Shown: positions 46,873-57,959 of the stretch, piece by piece
How the letters are laid out: each line of letters opens with the position of its first letter
Position numbering within the stretch: the first letter of the stretch is position 1
From: Bactrocera neohumeralis
Taxonomy: Eukaryota; Arthropoda; Insecta; Diptera; Tephritidae
DNA: 64,000 nucleotides
Assembly: GCF_024586455.1 (NCBI RefSeq)
Contig: NC_065921.1
Span: forward strand, 77,638,720-77,702,719
Direction: 5' to 3'
The notes under the pieces: model-generated
What the model was told of the DNA's origin: nothing
Seen by the model: only the letters and a program-made list of their open reading frames with translations
Database searches by the model: none
Program-made: the position numbers and the translations under genes

Positions 46873-48439
46873 GAACTCTTTCGTTGGATGCGGTGCTCTT
46901 TAAATAAGTATTTTTAGTTTGGTGGAGCTGCGGTCGCACTGAGTTTTAAAGCCCCACCTAGTTTCGACTCATAATAGAGAATAGTCTGAGAGATCAAGCA
47001 CTATAACGAAAAAATTTTAAAATTCAGTTATGTCTCCTTAAGAAATCAATCTACCACAATTTCACCCAAAAAATTCCTGCCAAGACAAGCAAGTATTTTT
47101 TAGCCTTAAACCTATTCTCAAAGCTTAGAACCAAAAAAAATAATCGGATTCTCGATGTAGACTCATGAAAGTTTACTTAAATAAAACCCATTCGATAGCA
47201 ATTCACATATTTTTATAATATTTAGAGCTATTCTTCAATCTTTTCCTCATAAGCTTGCATTGTTCGAGATATTCGACAAATGAAATTTGAGAGAGATACA
47301 TATATGTAATGTTTAGGAAAGCCATTCGTTTGATTTTGGTAAGCTCTTTTAAAGTTCTGAACTGTGTATCAGTATGAAAACGAGACTAATAAATTATGCT
47401 AATCACTTTCTTCGCTTGATTCATTGAGCACGAAGGAATTGCTCTTTCTTATCTTGCTCACTCGGGGTCGTGGAATCCAAGGATGTTAAGTGTATTATTT
47501 GCCTCAGTAGCATCTCCTGATCATTAACACTTAATTTCTTCGCAGCTCCAACTTAAGTTTCTTTCGTCAAACGAACTGAATTATTGAAAAGATTTTTCTA
47601 ACCGTTATGAACTAAACGCTTGGCTTATTGTCATGCTTTTGTGCATCTCCAGTATTCTGATGGCTTGTACAATGCACAACAAAAGAAGCTTTTATATTGA
47701 ACAGAATACTAACGCTCACTTTTCATAGCTATCATAAAAGCATATGCAGTGTACAACAACAATAAAAAAGCATGAAGGAAAGTTAGTAAGATATTGCAGA
47801 GAAATAAATATGAAAGTATATACACATATACATATATATATATATACTGATTATATATTTAATTACGACAGAAGGACAATGGAACAACAAAAGGTGCGAG
47901 TTGCTGCTTAAAGACTTTTAAGAGCTTTTTTTATGCACTAGCACTACTAGCTTATGTAGTTGCATGCCCAACAGGAAATTTATGAGCTTAGAAAATGAGT
48001 AATTTGCAAATATACAGAGTGATCAATATAATGCTTTATAATAACAAGCATAAAACGGAGTTTTTAACGATATATAATAACAAAAACTTTGTATCCAATA
48101 AAAAAGTGGGTTATCACTTTGTAACATTTTGTTTCCAGACTTTTCAAAACTAAAATGAACGAAGCCGTTTTTGATAATGCTTCTGTCTGAAGATATTTGG
48201 TTAGTCAGCAAGTAAGAATTAATGACTATATCACTTGACAACTTTTAGTCGATTAAAATTTCAATTCAATGGTTATATGGGTTATGGTTTTCAATAAAAA
48301 CATACAAAGTTTTTTTATATAAGTGTGTTTGGAATATCAATGAAATACTTTATTCACGGACACGCAGACACAACTTAATTTTGCATTTCATATAAAACAA
48401 ATTGCTGAGTTCGATATTGTATGCAGTACCTCAATCGTC
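46873..48439. other. Unassigned stretch
   Basis: 1.6 kb with no recognised gene or transposon. A (TA/CATA) microsatellite lies at about 47820-47850. Confidence 0.5.
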
Positions 48440-49920
48440 TGTAACGCAAGACCATAGATTTAACGAACTTGAGCTTAAAGTCTCACGGCGTACGCAAATG
48501 TCTGTTTGCCAATTGACTGTGCCATTTGTGAGATAACAACCAAATTTCAATAAATTCAATTCAATAACGCATTTATTTTGAATATTTTGATCACAGATAA
48601 TTTGCGGATCATTTTAGTTGTTTCTCAGCTCAATTCAAACATAATCTGGTGAAAATTTGATCTCTATTGTTTTGCAAATTTTCCAACGACATCATAAGAT
48701 CCTTCAAATCATTCAATTGATAAGGGTATTTTCACTGTGCCTATGGATGTAATTTTCCACTAGACACTCAATTGTGTGCTAAGGAAATATTTCCATAAAT
48801 TAGAGGAATGTGTAGGGACAAGTATTTTTTTGCATTACATTCACTTTTGAAGTCGTCAGAAACACGAAACGTACATATTTACCTTCAGGTTTTTCATTTG
48901 AATGTCGACGTTAACGCACAAACATGAAATCGCGTTTTTCAAAACACACTTTTTTAAACCGGAGGACATGATTCTTCGGTCGACTCAACCAATAAATTGG
49001 TTTTTTGTGTTTCAAATGATCCAAACATGAAAATCGTGTCCGCCAGTGAAAAACGCATCTCATTCACCCAGCCATTTTCCGACAGATGTTACTCTCCAAA
49101 AAAATTTGTTTATACACTCCACATATGAGATATGTACAGTTCTATTGTAGAAAATAAATTTCTATGTGTGTCAAAAAGACAGGCCGATTACCCTACAGAC
49201 CCCTTAATTGAGGCCACTGTCCGTTTGTAATGATTTTCATAAGAAGAGTTGTTGTTTGAAATATCTTTCCATGATGAAATGGTTTACTAAAGAGAAAACC
49301 AACTCGCTTAGAAAAAATGTGACGTCTTTACCGTCCTTTTCGGTCAATTTGTGGTCGTTGCGAAAAATTTGTGTTAACAATGGACAGAAATAAGCTAGAA
49401 GACTGACCCTATAAAATATGTGAGACAAATGGGCATACAGACCTCTCTGACCCTTAGTTTTTAAGTATCTTCGAAATTTTGCACAAGCCTTTTACTCTGG
49501 CTGCTCAATGGTCGGAACGGCCAGTATTTAGACCGAAATTTGCCATAGATTATTATACAAGGTGAAGAAATAGTTCAGAAAATCACTATTTTCCAGCTAC
49601 ATAGAAGCTGAAGCGAAAATATTTTGTATCGAAAATAATACAAGATATCTTGAGAAATTTAAGAACTATTGTCCAAATGAATTTCAGTTCCGAAAATTTG
49701 TTCAGAACTATAAAATATAGCTGTCATATAAACTCAGCTGACAAAATAAGTTCTTGTATAAAGAAAACTTTTTGGTTTAAGAGATATTTTTACAAATTCA
49801 TACAGAATGTGGTAACGGTAATTCTTGTAATAATTAAGAAGATTACTAAAAAAATACGTTAACGTTTTTCTTGTTTTTTCGATTTTGCCGAAATTACGTT
49901 TGGTGGCTTAATGAACTTGT
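48440..49920 (+). repeat. Segmental duplication, copy A
   Basis: Collinear similarity to 50136-51245. Paired landmarks include 48475/50165 ('gagcttaaag' and 'cgtacgcaaatgtctgt'), 48840/50462 ('attacattcacttttgaagtcg'), 48893/50515 ('ttcatttgaatgtc') and 49380/50833 ('caatgg', 'ataagctagaag'). Further pairs are 49441/50890 ('cctctctgac'), 49493/50926 ('ttactctggctgctca') and 49900/51228 ('ggtggcttaatgaa'). Copy A is longer; part of the extra length near 49590-49890 may be an inserted piece of the dispersed fly repeat. No gene is recognised in either copy. Confidence 0.75.
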
Positions 49921-50135
49921 TTCTACTTTCAACAAACAAATTTTTGACCGTTTCGTACTAGTTCGGAACGCCAAAGATTCAAGTCTATGTCCCTGGACAA
50001 GCGCTGCAATCAATATTGGGGAAAAAATCTTTCTGGACAGCAGAATAGCGTTTGAGTAATTTCATCAGGGTACCCATTGAGTAAATCGCATTTCATACAA
50101 GTACAAATGTATGAGTAATATGTATGCTGGAGTGT

Positions 50136-51245
50136 GCGGTATCGCAAGCCATGAAGCGAACTCAAGCTTAAAATTTTATTCGTGAGTATGCAAATGTCTG
50201 TATGTATTGTATGTGTGAGAAAAATTTTGAAGTAATGCGAATATTTATGTTTGAATATTTTGATACAATATTCTGCACTTAGAATAACAGTAAATGTAAA
50301 CATATCTGTTGCTTTTTTTAGCCTAAATATTTTTGCATGAGTATAAAAATCCATCAAATTATTCATGTAAATATACTCACTTTATGTATGTAACTGTGCT
50401 TATTTATGCAAAAAATATTTTCACACATATTTACATATGTGTATTACAAGTATTTATTTATTACATTCACTTTTGAAGTCGCTTCCATTCAGTAACACGC
50501 ACGTATTTCCTTCATTTTCATTTGAATGTCAAGGTGCAGGCAAACGCCAAACACGCAAAAGCACAGTCGGCATTCTTCGACAGCAAAAACTGGCTGAAAT
50601 TACAAGCGTTTCACACGCCTGTTCCACAGTCTACATACATACATACGTACATATGTATGTGTGTAGTTAAGTGCTCGGCGTTATACAGCAGACATTAGAT
50701 CGAGTGTTTGTTTGTTGATTTGAAGAGGAGTTGGTTTTGAAGAAGCAGCGAGGCGTTTGTTTACACAACCCACTCACTTAGATACAAATTTACCGCCTGC
50801 AATGTGTGGGAAATGCGAATAAAAGTGTGTAAACAATGGAAAATAAGCTAGAAGGCTGCGCGAGCGCCATGGCCGAGTGATTTAGCGGCCTCTCTGACAC
50901 TTAGTGGTCTACGAATGGCAGGTTACTCTGGCTGCTCAGTGGTCGGGAGGATGTTTAAGTAGCTGTCGGTGGGGGGAGTAAAAACGTTCTTCTCAAACTC
51001 ATCCAGTGTGAATATATCTTCTGAGAGCAGAATATAATACAGTTTAGGATTAAGCATTATGCTTTCAATTCCTAACTTCGAACAATACATAGCAATCCCT
51101 TCAAGAAACATTTGTATAAAGAAAAAGGTTTCGAGGTTTCTGCAGCTTGCATATAAATGTGGGAGTAATGTTACCACTGAAGACCTCAAAAATGCGATCT
51201 AGTTGGGGGCTTTTCGATTCGCCAAAAACCTGGTGGCTTAATGAA
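50136..51245 (+). repeat. Segmental duplication, copy B
   Basis: Tandem partner of 48440-49920, offset by about 1.3-1.7 kb in the same orientation and shorter. It carries a tRNA-like A-box string 'tggccgagtgattta' near 50869 that copy A lacks. A 'ttgtttacaca' block near 50757 also has no clear counterpart. The divergence suggests an old event. Confidence 0.75.
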
Positions 51246-51294
51246 TTTTCCAGTGTTGGAAAATTGTACTACAGATAACCCAATTTCGAGCCGC

Positions 51295-51560
51295 GGCGAA
51301 GCCAATGCTTCAACCCATAAGTGCCCTCCAAGCGCTCATAAACAGCATCTTTGGTCACATCATACTTCCCTTTCATCGGGGCGTAATCGCTAATCGTTCA
51401 TCCACCGGGGTGATCCCCTGCACTCGGCGACGGAGTCTCTATCACCACGAATCCGACACCGAATTTGCGCTCCTTTATATTGTCCATTGTAGTAAATGCC
51501 ACAAGCACCTACTCGTCTCAGTCCTTTGTCCTGTCCATCTCACTGCATCACAGCTTAATA
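51295..51560 (-). pseudogene. RTE-like LINE endonuclease fragment, antisense
   Basis: On the minus strand it reads 'CGIYYNGQYKERKFGVGFVV', paralleling 36020-36085, then 'ISDYAPMKGKYDVTKDAVYE' near 51380-51320. The catalytic His of the expected AHA motif is replaced (DYAPM). It is short, truncated at both ends and frameshifted near 51420. Confidence 0.8.
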
Positions 51561-52754
51561 ACTTCAAATTAAGCTAAGGTGAAGCGTGATCCTTAGTACT
51601 TTTGCCTCATCATCAAAAAGATATCAGTTGAATTGTGTCCTTTTAAACTGATTTTTTTACGATAGGTTGCAAGACCATGATTCTGGGGATGATTCTTAAA
51701 AGATCAAAATAGAATGTTTTTTCAGCTTTTAATAAAAAAATGGAAGAAATTATATTAAGTTGAGATAGTGGCAACGCTTTTTCTTCTTTTCTAAATAAAC
51801 GGCGTCATTTACATGACACACACACACGCTTCAACCGCCTGGTGACATAGTAAATGAGATGAATGTTAAAATTAAATGGCAACTTTGTTTTTTTCGTCGA
51901 GACAACTAACTGCAACAACAACAACAAAAATAACAACTATGAGGGCGCTGCATTGCGGTACAATGCAGACATTACTATACGCTCCCTCCCTCCGCCTTTC
52001 AGCAAAGCTCGCATCGCAACTATTTCCCTTTCCGAAATTTGATTATTTTGCCGGGAAAATAGTATTTTGCAAATGGCGTAAACTAATTAAGCAAATAGTG
52101 CTGGAACTTGCTGGGTGCATGAGAAGTGTGAAAGAGAGAGAGAGAGGGAGAAAGAGAGTGGGAGAGTGTGTAGCGAGCGAAGTTTGCACTACTTATTATT
52201 GAAAGCAAATGCATGGAAGAAATGTGGAGCATTCAACTAATGAGTTTATAGTGATATTATTAAAAATAGCTTTCACTCTTACCATTTGCTGCATAATATC
52301 CTCATCGAGAGTGAGTACATGGAGTTTTCTCTCTCACTTGAATTATGCAATCGAGTAATGGTGCAGTGGAGTGCCAAGAGGGCAGTGGAAGCTGATGTGA
52401 TCAGTAATCGATTGTGATTGTACTTAGGTCAGAGTTTTTTCCAGTTGGAACTTTCCAATAGCATCCTCAACTCAAGTCATCATACCTATAGTTTTATAGA
52501 TCTTATCTTTAAATAATTCAGCACTAAAAAGCAGTACTTCTTAGAGAGCTTTTTGTTAATAACTCAAATTAAGCTAAGAATCGAAATTGGATAACCTCTG
52601 AAACACTCTTGAAGCTACAAGAAATCGAACGAGTCATAAGAAATGATTCTTCTGTCTTATAAGTTCAATTGAATAGAACAGAAAATAAAATAAATTATAT
52701 TGTTGAGATTCGGTTTTCTTAGATTTTAATAAATTCAAGTATACGAAGTGAATT
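51561..52754. other. Unassigned stretch with a GA-rich run
   Basis: No gene or transposon is recognised. A GA-rich run at about 52125-52170 could bind GAGA-type factors, but nothing else supports a regulatory element. Confidence 0.5.
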
Positions 52755-53015
52755 TCGTAAATATATGATTCCGATCATTCAGTTTGTATCTATAATAAAC
52801 ATGTGCCAACTTTTGTGAAAGTGAAAGTTTTCCATACAAAACTATTGATTCCGATCGTTCAGTTTGTATGAAACTATATGTTATAATGGTCCGATATCGG
52901 TCGTTCCGACAAATGAGCAGCTTCTTGAAGAGAAAATGACGTAGGCAAAATTTCAAAAGGATATCTTAAAAACTGAGGGCTAGTCCAGCTTAATATACCC
53001 TGTTCAAGGTATAAA
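52755..53015 (+). repeat. Dispersed fly repeat, sense, best-preserved copy
   Basis: 'gattccgatcgttcagtttgt' occurs twice (about 52766 and 52849). It is followed by 'ataatggtccgatatcgg', 'cgacaaatgagcagcttctt', 'aaaaactgaggg' and 'taatataccctgttcaagg', ending in 'tataaaaat'. This copy defines the family used to recognise 1796-2660 and 20430-20650. The duplicated first landmark indicates a small internal tandem duplication. Confidence 0.75.
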
Positions 53016-53374
53016 AATATGTTGTAAAGAAGCCCACAAGGAAGAAATTTTGAAGCTGAATGAGTTCCTAGAACCTTTCCATATTTTTTGTCAAAGTCTT
53101 TATATTATTATATATGTATTGTATTGTCTATCTATCTGTATCGAGCTGCCGTAATGAATCGGACTATTTCGAACTAACTCGGAGTGGCTATCTGAGAAGC
53201 TAACTAATTCAGACTAGCTTTGGCTTACAGCGAGCTCCCCGCGAACCCAGAAGTGTCTAAGCTCGATAAGATCTACAGCCGTAGTAACAATCAGACCTCC
53301 AAGTATATTTTCTCTCCTATGCATAGTAATTATATATAATATAAGTATGTATAGACTTCTTCCTGTGGATATAA
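53016..53374. other. Unassigned stretch
   Basis: Nothing recognised. Confidence 0.5.
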
Positions 53375-53666
53375 GTACAGTCTAAAGTCTATGCGCACAA
53401 TCCCGCTTCGATTCAGGCCTTGGAGCAAAACATCACACGTGTCACTCGCCAATTATCAGTCGAAATACTCGAACGAGTCATCGAACATTGAACTCAACGG
53501 ATGGATCATCTGAGACGTAGCCGCGAGCCAATATTTTAAAGAGATAATCTTCAAAAAATAAATGCCAAAGCACGTTCTTTCAAATGATAGTCAACATTTC
53601 CCATTAAATTTGAAATTTCTGTGTTTTTGCTTCAAAAAAGTAGGGAGCCTCGGAATAGATCACCCT
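53375..53666 (+). pseudogene. DUF4817-type mariner-like element, 3' end only
   Basis: The nucleotide text follows 29550-29803 almost base for base ('cgattcaggccttggagcaaaacatca', 'tcgaacgagtcatcgaacat', 'ggatcatctgagacgtag'). It reads the C-terminal segment 'VEILERVIEH'. The 3' terminus is 'cctcggaatagatcaccct' (53648-53666), the AGGGTGATC-type end in inverted form. The rest of the element is missing. Confidence 0.87.
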
Positions 53667-54936
53667 TAATATATGCATTGTATCAATTCTCTCAGCGGAA
53701 AATAGTTAAAAGAACTGTAAGATTGTTTTAACCCCTCAAATTCTCAGCATGATTTGACCATTATTTACCAATTCTTTCCGCACTTCTCTTTTCGGCATAT
53801 TTATTTCAGTTCAACTTCAGTTTCAGCTTTTACTCCCGTTTTCGGCTGCTCAGTTTGGCTTTGCCACAGCGTGTGTGCCACTATCAATAACAACCCTCTC
53901 CTTCTTTGCTCTTCCAGCAAACTCATAGCGCCACAGAAACCGGTGGACCACAGTTTTGATATTTGCATCACCTGCAGTTTCTTGACTCGTTGACCCATTT
54001 CGTTGGCATACTTATTGTGCATTTGTATATGTCTCTATGGATGCCGGTTCTACGCTAACTGAAGTTAGAATGATGGGTTACGACTTCGACAGCTCTGCAG
54101 CCAGTCGGTCCGGTCGAATTGCGCTGCTTGACTATTATTACAAAATTGTACGAACTTAACAGTACATGTATGTATATGCATATACCGCATTCCACATGTC
54201 CAGCGTTTTTTTTTTCATGACACTTGAAATGGCAATGCATCCTGCTGTGGCTTCGGCGGCCAGCATGCTCATCCTTTTGGTGCACTTTAACTCTTCTATT
54301 TTAATGCAAATATTTTATTTTGTTGGCTAAGTCAATTTGTTAGTTGCCAAGAGGCATTAGATATGCACACATGTTTATATTTTGAGGCTCCATGTTCGCA
54401 TGCCTCTCCGCTCCGTCCGCCAGCCACAGCTGTAGCTCTTCGCTGGACCATTCTTGCTCTCACACACAGCTTTAACGTCCGCATTTCCGTTTGAATTTGT
54501 GTTTCCGGGTTGCCACTGTTGACGACGTCATTAACACTGTAGCAAAAATCTCAGCCAAGAGCATACAGTTTTTATGGTTGCCAACTTGTTTCATTAATTT
54601 TCTGCTGCTCCACTTTGTTAATATACCCAAATGTATGTCAAACTGCGTAAGTTGCTATGTGTGTTCGCATCAGCTCTCCTAGGAGATGAGTAATCAACTG
54701 GATGACTGGTTCATTCGTAATTTATTTTTTGTCAGTTGCCAACGAGAGAAGATTTTTAGTCACGAGCAAAAAGCTTGACATAATCAAAATTAAACTAAAT
54801 GAAATATTCCACTAAAGTTTTAACTGTATCCGCATCTCTGTTGGTGAAAGCGCCATTAAGTTACAAAAGTTATGAGATATAAGGTGAAGTTATTTAGAAT
54901 TATTTAGAATGATAAGCGAAATAACTCGTGGCTTTG
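53667..54936. other. Unassigned stretch, no repeats recognised
   Basis: 1.3 kb of apparently unique sequence. The open frames (64-79 codons) have no recognisable content. Confidence 0.5.
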
Positions 54937-54984
54937 AAGTTATATATATATGCTATAGTTGGACCGATATCTGCGGTTCAACGT
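54937..54984 (+). repeat. Short fragment of the dispersed fly repeat
   Basis: 'tatatgctatag', then 'ttggaccgatatctgcgg', matches the middle of the family. It ends abruptly against the following transposon relic. Confidence 0.55.
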
Positions 54985-55352
54985 AATCTCCCAGCAGAGT
55001 TCGTAATTCGAGCAACCATAGAACCACTACGCACTGAAGAAGGTATTGCTCCTGTGGAGCAAAGTATCGAAGAAACCCCGAACAAGTCCATCAGCCATCG
55101 TACGCAACAGTTGAAGCTGTAATCATCCACTTATGGAAGATTTTGTGAAAGAATCCTGGTTTGCGGGCTTATGAAATGCAACATGTGCAAGCAGAGAAGC
55201 CGAACGAGCATCAAGCGCGCCGCAGGTACGGTGAATGGGCCGTAAACGAGCTCGCCACCAATTTCTATTTCCACAAGAACTCTCTGTTCAGCGATGAAAC
55301 TCACTTTTGGTTGAAAAGATATGTTAATAAACAAAGTTGTCGCATTTCTTCT
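54985..55352 (+). pseudogene. DUF4817-type mariner-like transposase fragment, sense
   Basis: The first part (to about 55122) reads the linker region including 'VEQSIEETPNKSISHRTQQL'. A shifted frame at 55160-55350 reads 'EHQARRRYGEWAVNELATNF', 'LFSDETHFWLKRYVNKQSC' and onwards. This is the first catalytic Asp motif of the family, with the Asp retained. The sequence stops at about 55352, where the antisense RTE-like fragment begins, and does not resume beyond it in a form I can recognise. Confidence 0.83.
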
Positions 55353-56200
55353 AGCGTAGACGTTCCTTACAGGGTTCCATCTTTTCTCTATTTAGCGCTA
55401 ATTCGAGATACCAAGTGTAGCCAGGTCCTTCTTCACCTGATCTCTCCAAGGGAGTGGAGGTCTTCTTCTGCTTCCAGCGGTAGGCATTGAATCGAAAACC
55501 TTTGAAGCTGGAGTGTCTTCTTCCATCCGAAAAACATTACCTAGCCATATGTTAATGTCGCCTCTATGTCCTTGAAAATGCCTTTGCACTGTATGCCAGG
55601 ACGGGAATGATGAGGAACTTGTCGAGATTGGTCTTTACTTCTCAATTGCCCACTCAGACCAAAGTAGCACCTGTTATCAAGAGTTATTCTGTGTTAGTAT
55701 TCGAGGCTGACATTGTTGTTGCTGTTAATACTGGTTCCAAGATAGACGAAATTGTCTACGGCTTCGAAGTTATGACTGTCAACACTGACGCGAGAGCCAA
55801 GTAGCGAGTGAGACGACGTTTTCTTTGATGACCTGAGATATGTATTTGGTCCCTCATTCACTACCAGACCCATTTGCTACGCTTATTTTTCCAACCTGGA
55901 GAAAGCAGAACCAATGGCGCGGGTGTTATGTCCAAGATTATCGATGTCATAGGCGTACGTCAGCAGCTGTATACTCTAGGAGATTGTACTTTCGCTATTC
56001 AGCATTCTCTATTGGAATTATATTCTCAAGCAGTAGAGCGAAGCAGTCGCGCGTTTGGGGAGTCGCCTTGTCTGAAACTTCTTTGAGTATCGAACGACCC
56101 GGAGATGTCATTCACGATCCTGACGGAGCTTTTGGCATTACTCAACGTCAGTTTACACAGCCGTATTAGTTTTGCGCGGATACCAAATTCAGACATGGAG
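55353..56200 (-). pseudogene. RTE-like LINE relic, antisense, abutting a DUF4817 fragment
   Basis: The left end 'cttctagcgtagacgttcc' is the family 3' terminus. The minus strand then gives the C-terminal part (55400-55590: 'LGNVFRMEEDTPASKVFDSM', 'GSRRRPPLPWRDQVKKDLAT'). 'NFVYLGTSINSNN'-like text lies near 55750, and a decayed catalytic box near 55945 reads YAYD in place of YADD. The palm and finger text near 56100-56200 reads 'GIRAKLIRLCKLTLSNAKSS'. There are several frameshifts. Confidence 0.87.
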
Positions 56201-56289
56201 GATGGAGCCATCTGTTGAAGTTCACGCAAATGAGGAAAGTTATCTGAGCGCCATTCACTTGGGAGTGGCCAGAAATGATTCTTTTACAT

Positions 56290-56450
56290 ATAGCTTAAGC
56301 AGCTCATGACTTCCGGTCTTAGACTAAGTATCCTCTGGGTAGCTAAAAGACATCCGTTTGAAGATGAGCTAAAATGAGAGTGCGAATCATCCCTCCCCAG
56401 GCTTGTGCGCTGTGTTTAGGACCCGCCACGTCAAAAAAAAACACCCCCAA
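56290..56450 (+). pseudogene. RTE-like LINE 5' region fragment, sense
   Basis: It shares 'gtcttagactaagtatcctctg', 'acatccgtttgaag' and 'gtcaaaaaaaaacaccccc' with 35855-35985. Only the 5' region is present, without the endonuclease. Confidence 0.68.
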
Positions 56451-57394
56451 TGAAAAGTACAACAATTTTACTGGTTAAATAAAGTTCTCAACAAAATAAA
56501 ATTTCATAAATAATGAGAAAACAAGCAGCGTAACTGTAAATGAATGTAGCACTGTCTCACTAAGGAGCACAGAAGCCTCAAGAGTATACAAATGGTTGCC
56601 ATTTTTATTTCCAAACTTATTTGCATCTTTCATGTAAAGTTTGCATTACATTTTGCAACATTAAGGCAGCTCAATGTTACCTCTTACACCACGCACCGTT
56701 CTATCAAACCAACTCTTCCAATTTCGTTTTATTCTTTATCACCATTTGTTCTCTACTGCTTCCGTTCCACTTTTATATATTTTATCTTACAAAGCTCATT
56801 AGTGAAAACTTTTCAAAAAGTAAATCAGTTTGAAACTCCATTTCCTCTCCCTCGGCACCTCCTGCGTTGCGTTTTCCTCACAGTGATGCCGATTTTCAAC
56901 TATAACTGCTTTTCATTGCCATAAACTTGTATTTGCTTTCCAATCGACTTTTCATTTCAATTATAATGAGTTTTCACATTTTCTGTCGTGCTCTGCGTCG
57001 TTTAGCTCATTAAGTCTGAAGAAAAGTAAAATCGAAACGACGGAGGAAATTATTTATAGTTTGCGTCTAACAACTAGCCGTTTGCCATATTCGTAAATAT
57101 TTATCAACTGCCATAACATAAAACCAACGGCAAGTCTTAAATCGGCTTATCATATTCTCGAATCACACTTTCCACGTGAGCTTCAGCGGCGCTTTTGGTG
57201 GGCTTCGTGCGATTTGTTTTTGTGACAGGACGGAGATGGCGATAAATAGCAGTTATGGCAGGTCAAAATTTTGATGCAACGGTATACACTTACATGTTTA
57301 AGTAACGGTATTTAAAAATATAAAAAAGAGCTTTATCTTCTTTTAGGGAATTAGGGCGGGAGCAATTTTTGTAACGACACGAGATGCCCTTCAT
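56451..57394. other. Unassigned stretch
   Basis: No recognised gene or repeat. Confidence 0.5.
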
Positions 57395-57930
57395 ACCCGC
57401 CCACGTTTTACTGTGGCTGATACATAGGTAGTACTACTATTACCATCTATATGATTTCTATTAGTTAGATTATAAGTATTAGATGAATAATCCATTTTTG
57501 TAAGAACAAAAATGAATGACTAAGTTCATTGCTTCTTCATATTGGACGGTTCTCAAGCGAGGAAAGACAAAAAAATTCAAGGTGATCTATTTATTATTCA
57601 TCGAATGATAAATATAATATATTATATTATAAATATAAAATTTTTCATCCATATAGTTCCATATATAATTTTCTGAGATCATGCGGATATTAAAGAAAAG
57701 TAGAAAATAAGTGCCCCGTTATGAAAACGAATCTTTGGATCGTTTTGATCTTTTAAGGTTTGAATATTTGATACTGCGATTAGCGCAACACAGCAAAACA
57801 TTCCAAAATTAGTTTTGATTTGTATTGAAACATTGATTTCATTTCCAAGTTTTTCGATTTTCAGTTACGAAACATATGACCAGTAGTAAGTACTAGTAAG
57901 ATAGATAGAATAAATAGATGAGGATTGCAC
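57395..57930 (+). repeat. Unclassified interspersed repeat, copy 2 (deleted)
   Basis: 'acccgcccacgttttactgtgg' and 'gatacataggtagtactacta' match 46080-46120. 'ttaaggtttgaatatttgatactgcgat' matches 46627-46652. Between these blocks the copy has several deletions relative to copy 1, and the end is uncertain. Confidence 0.72.
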
Positions 57931-57959
57931 CGCGACTAAAGATCTATTATGCCCTCTCC

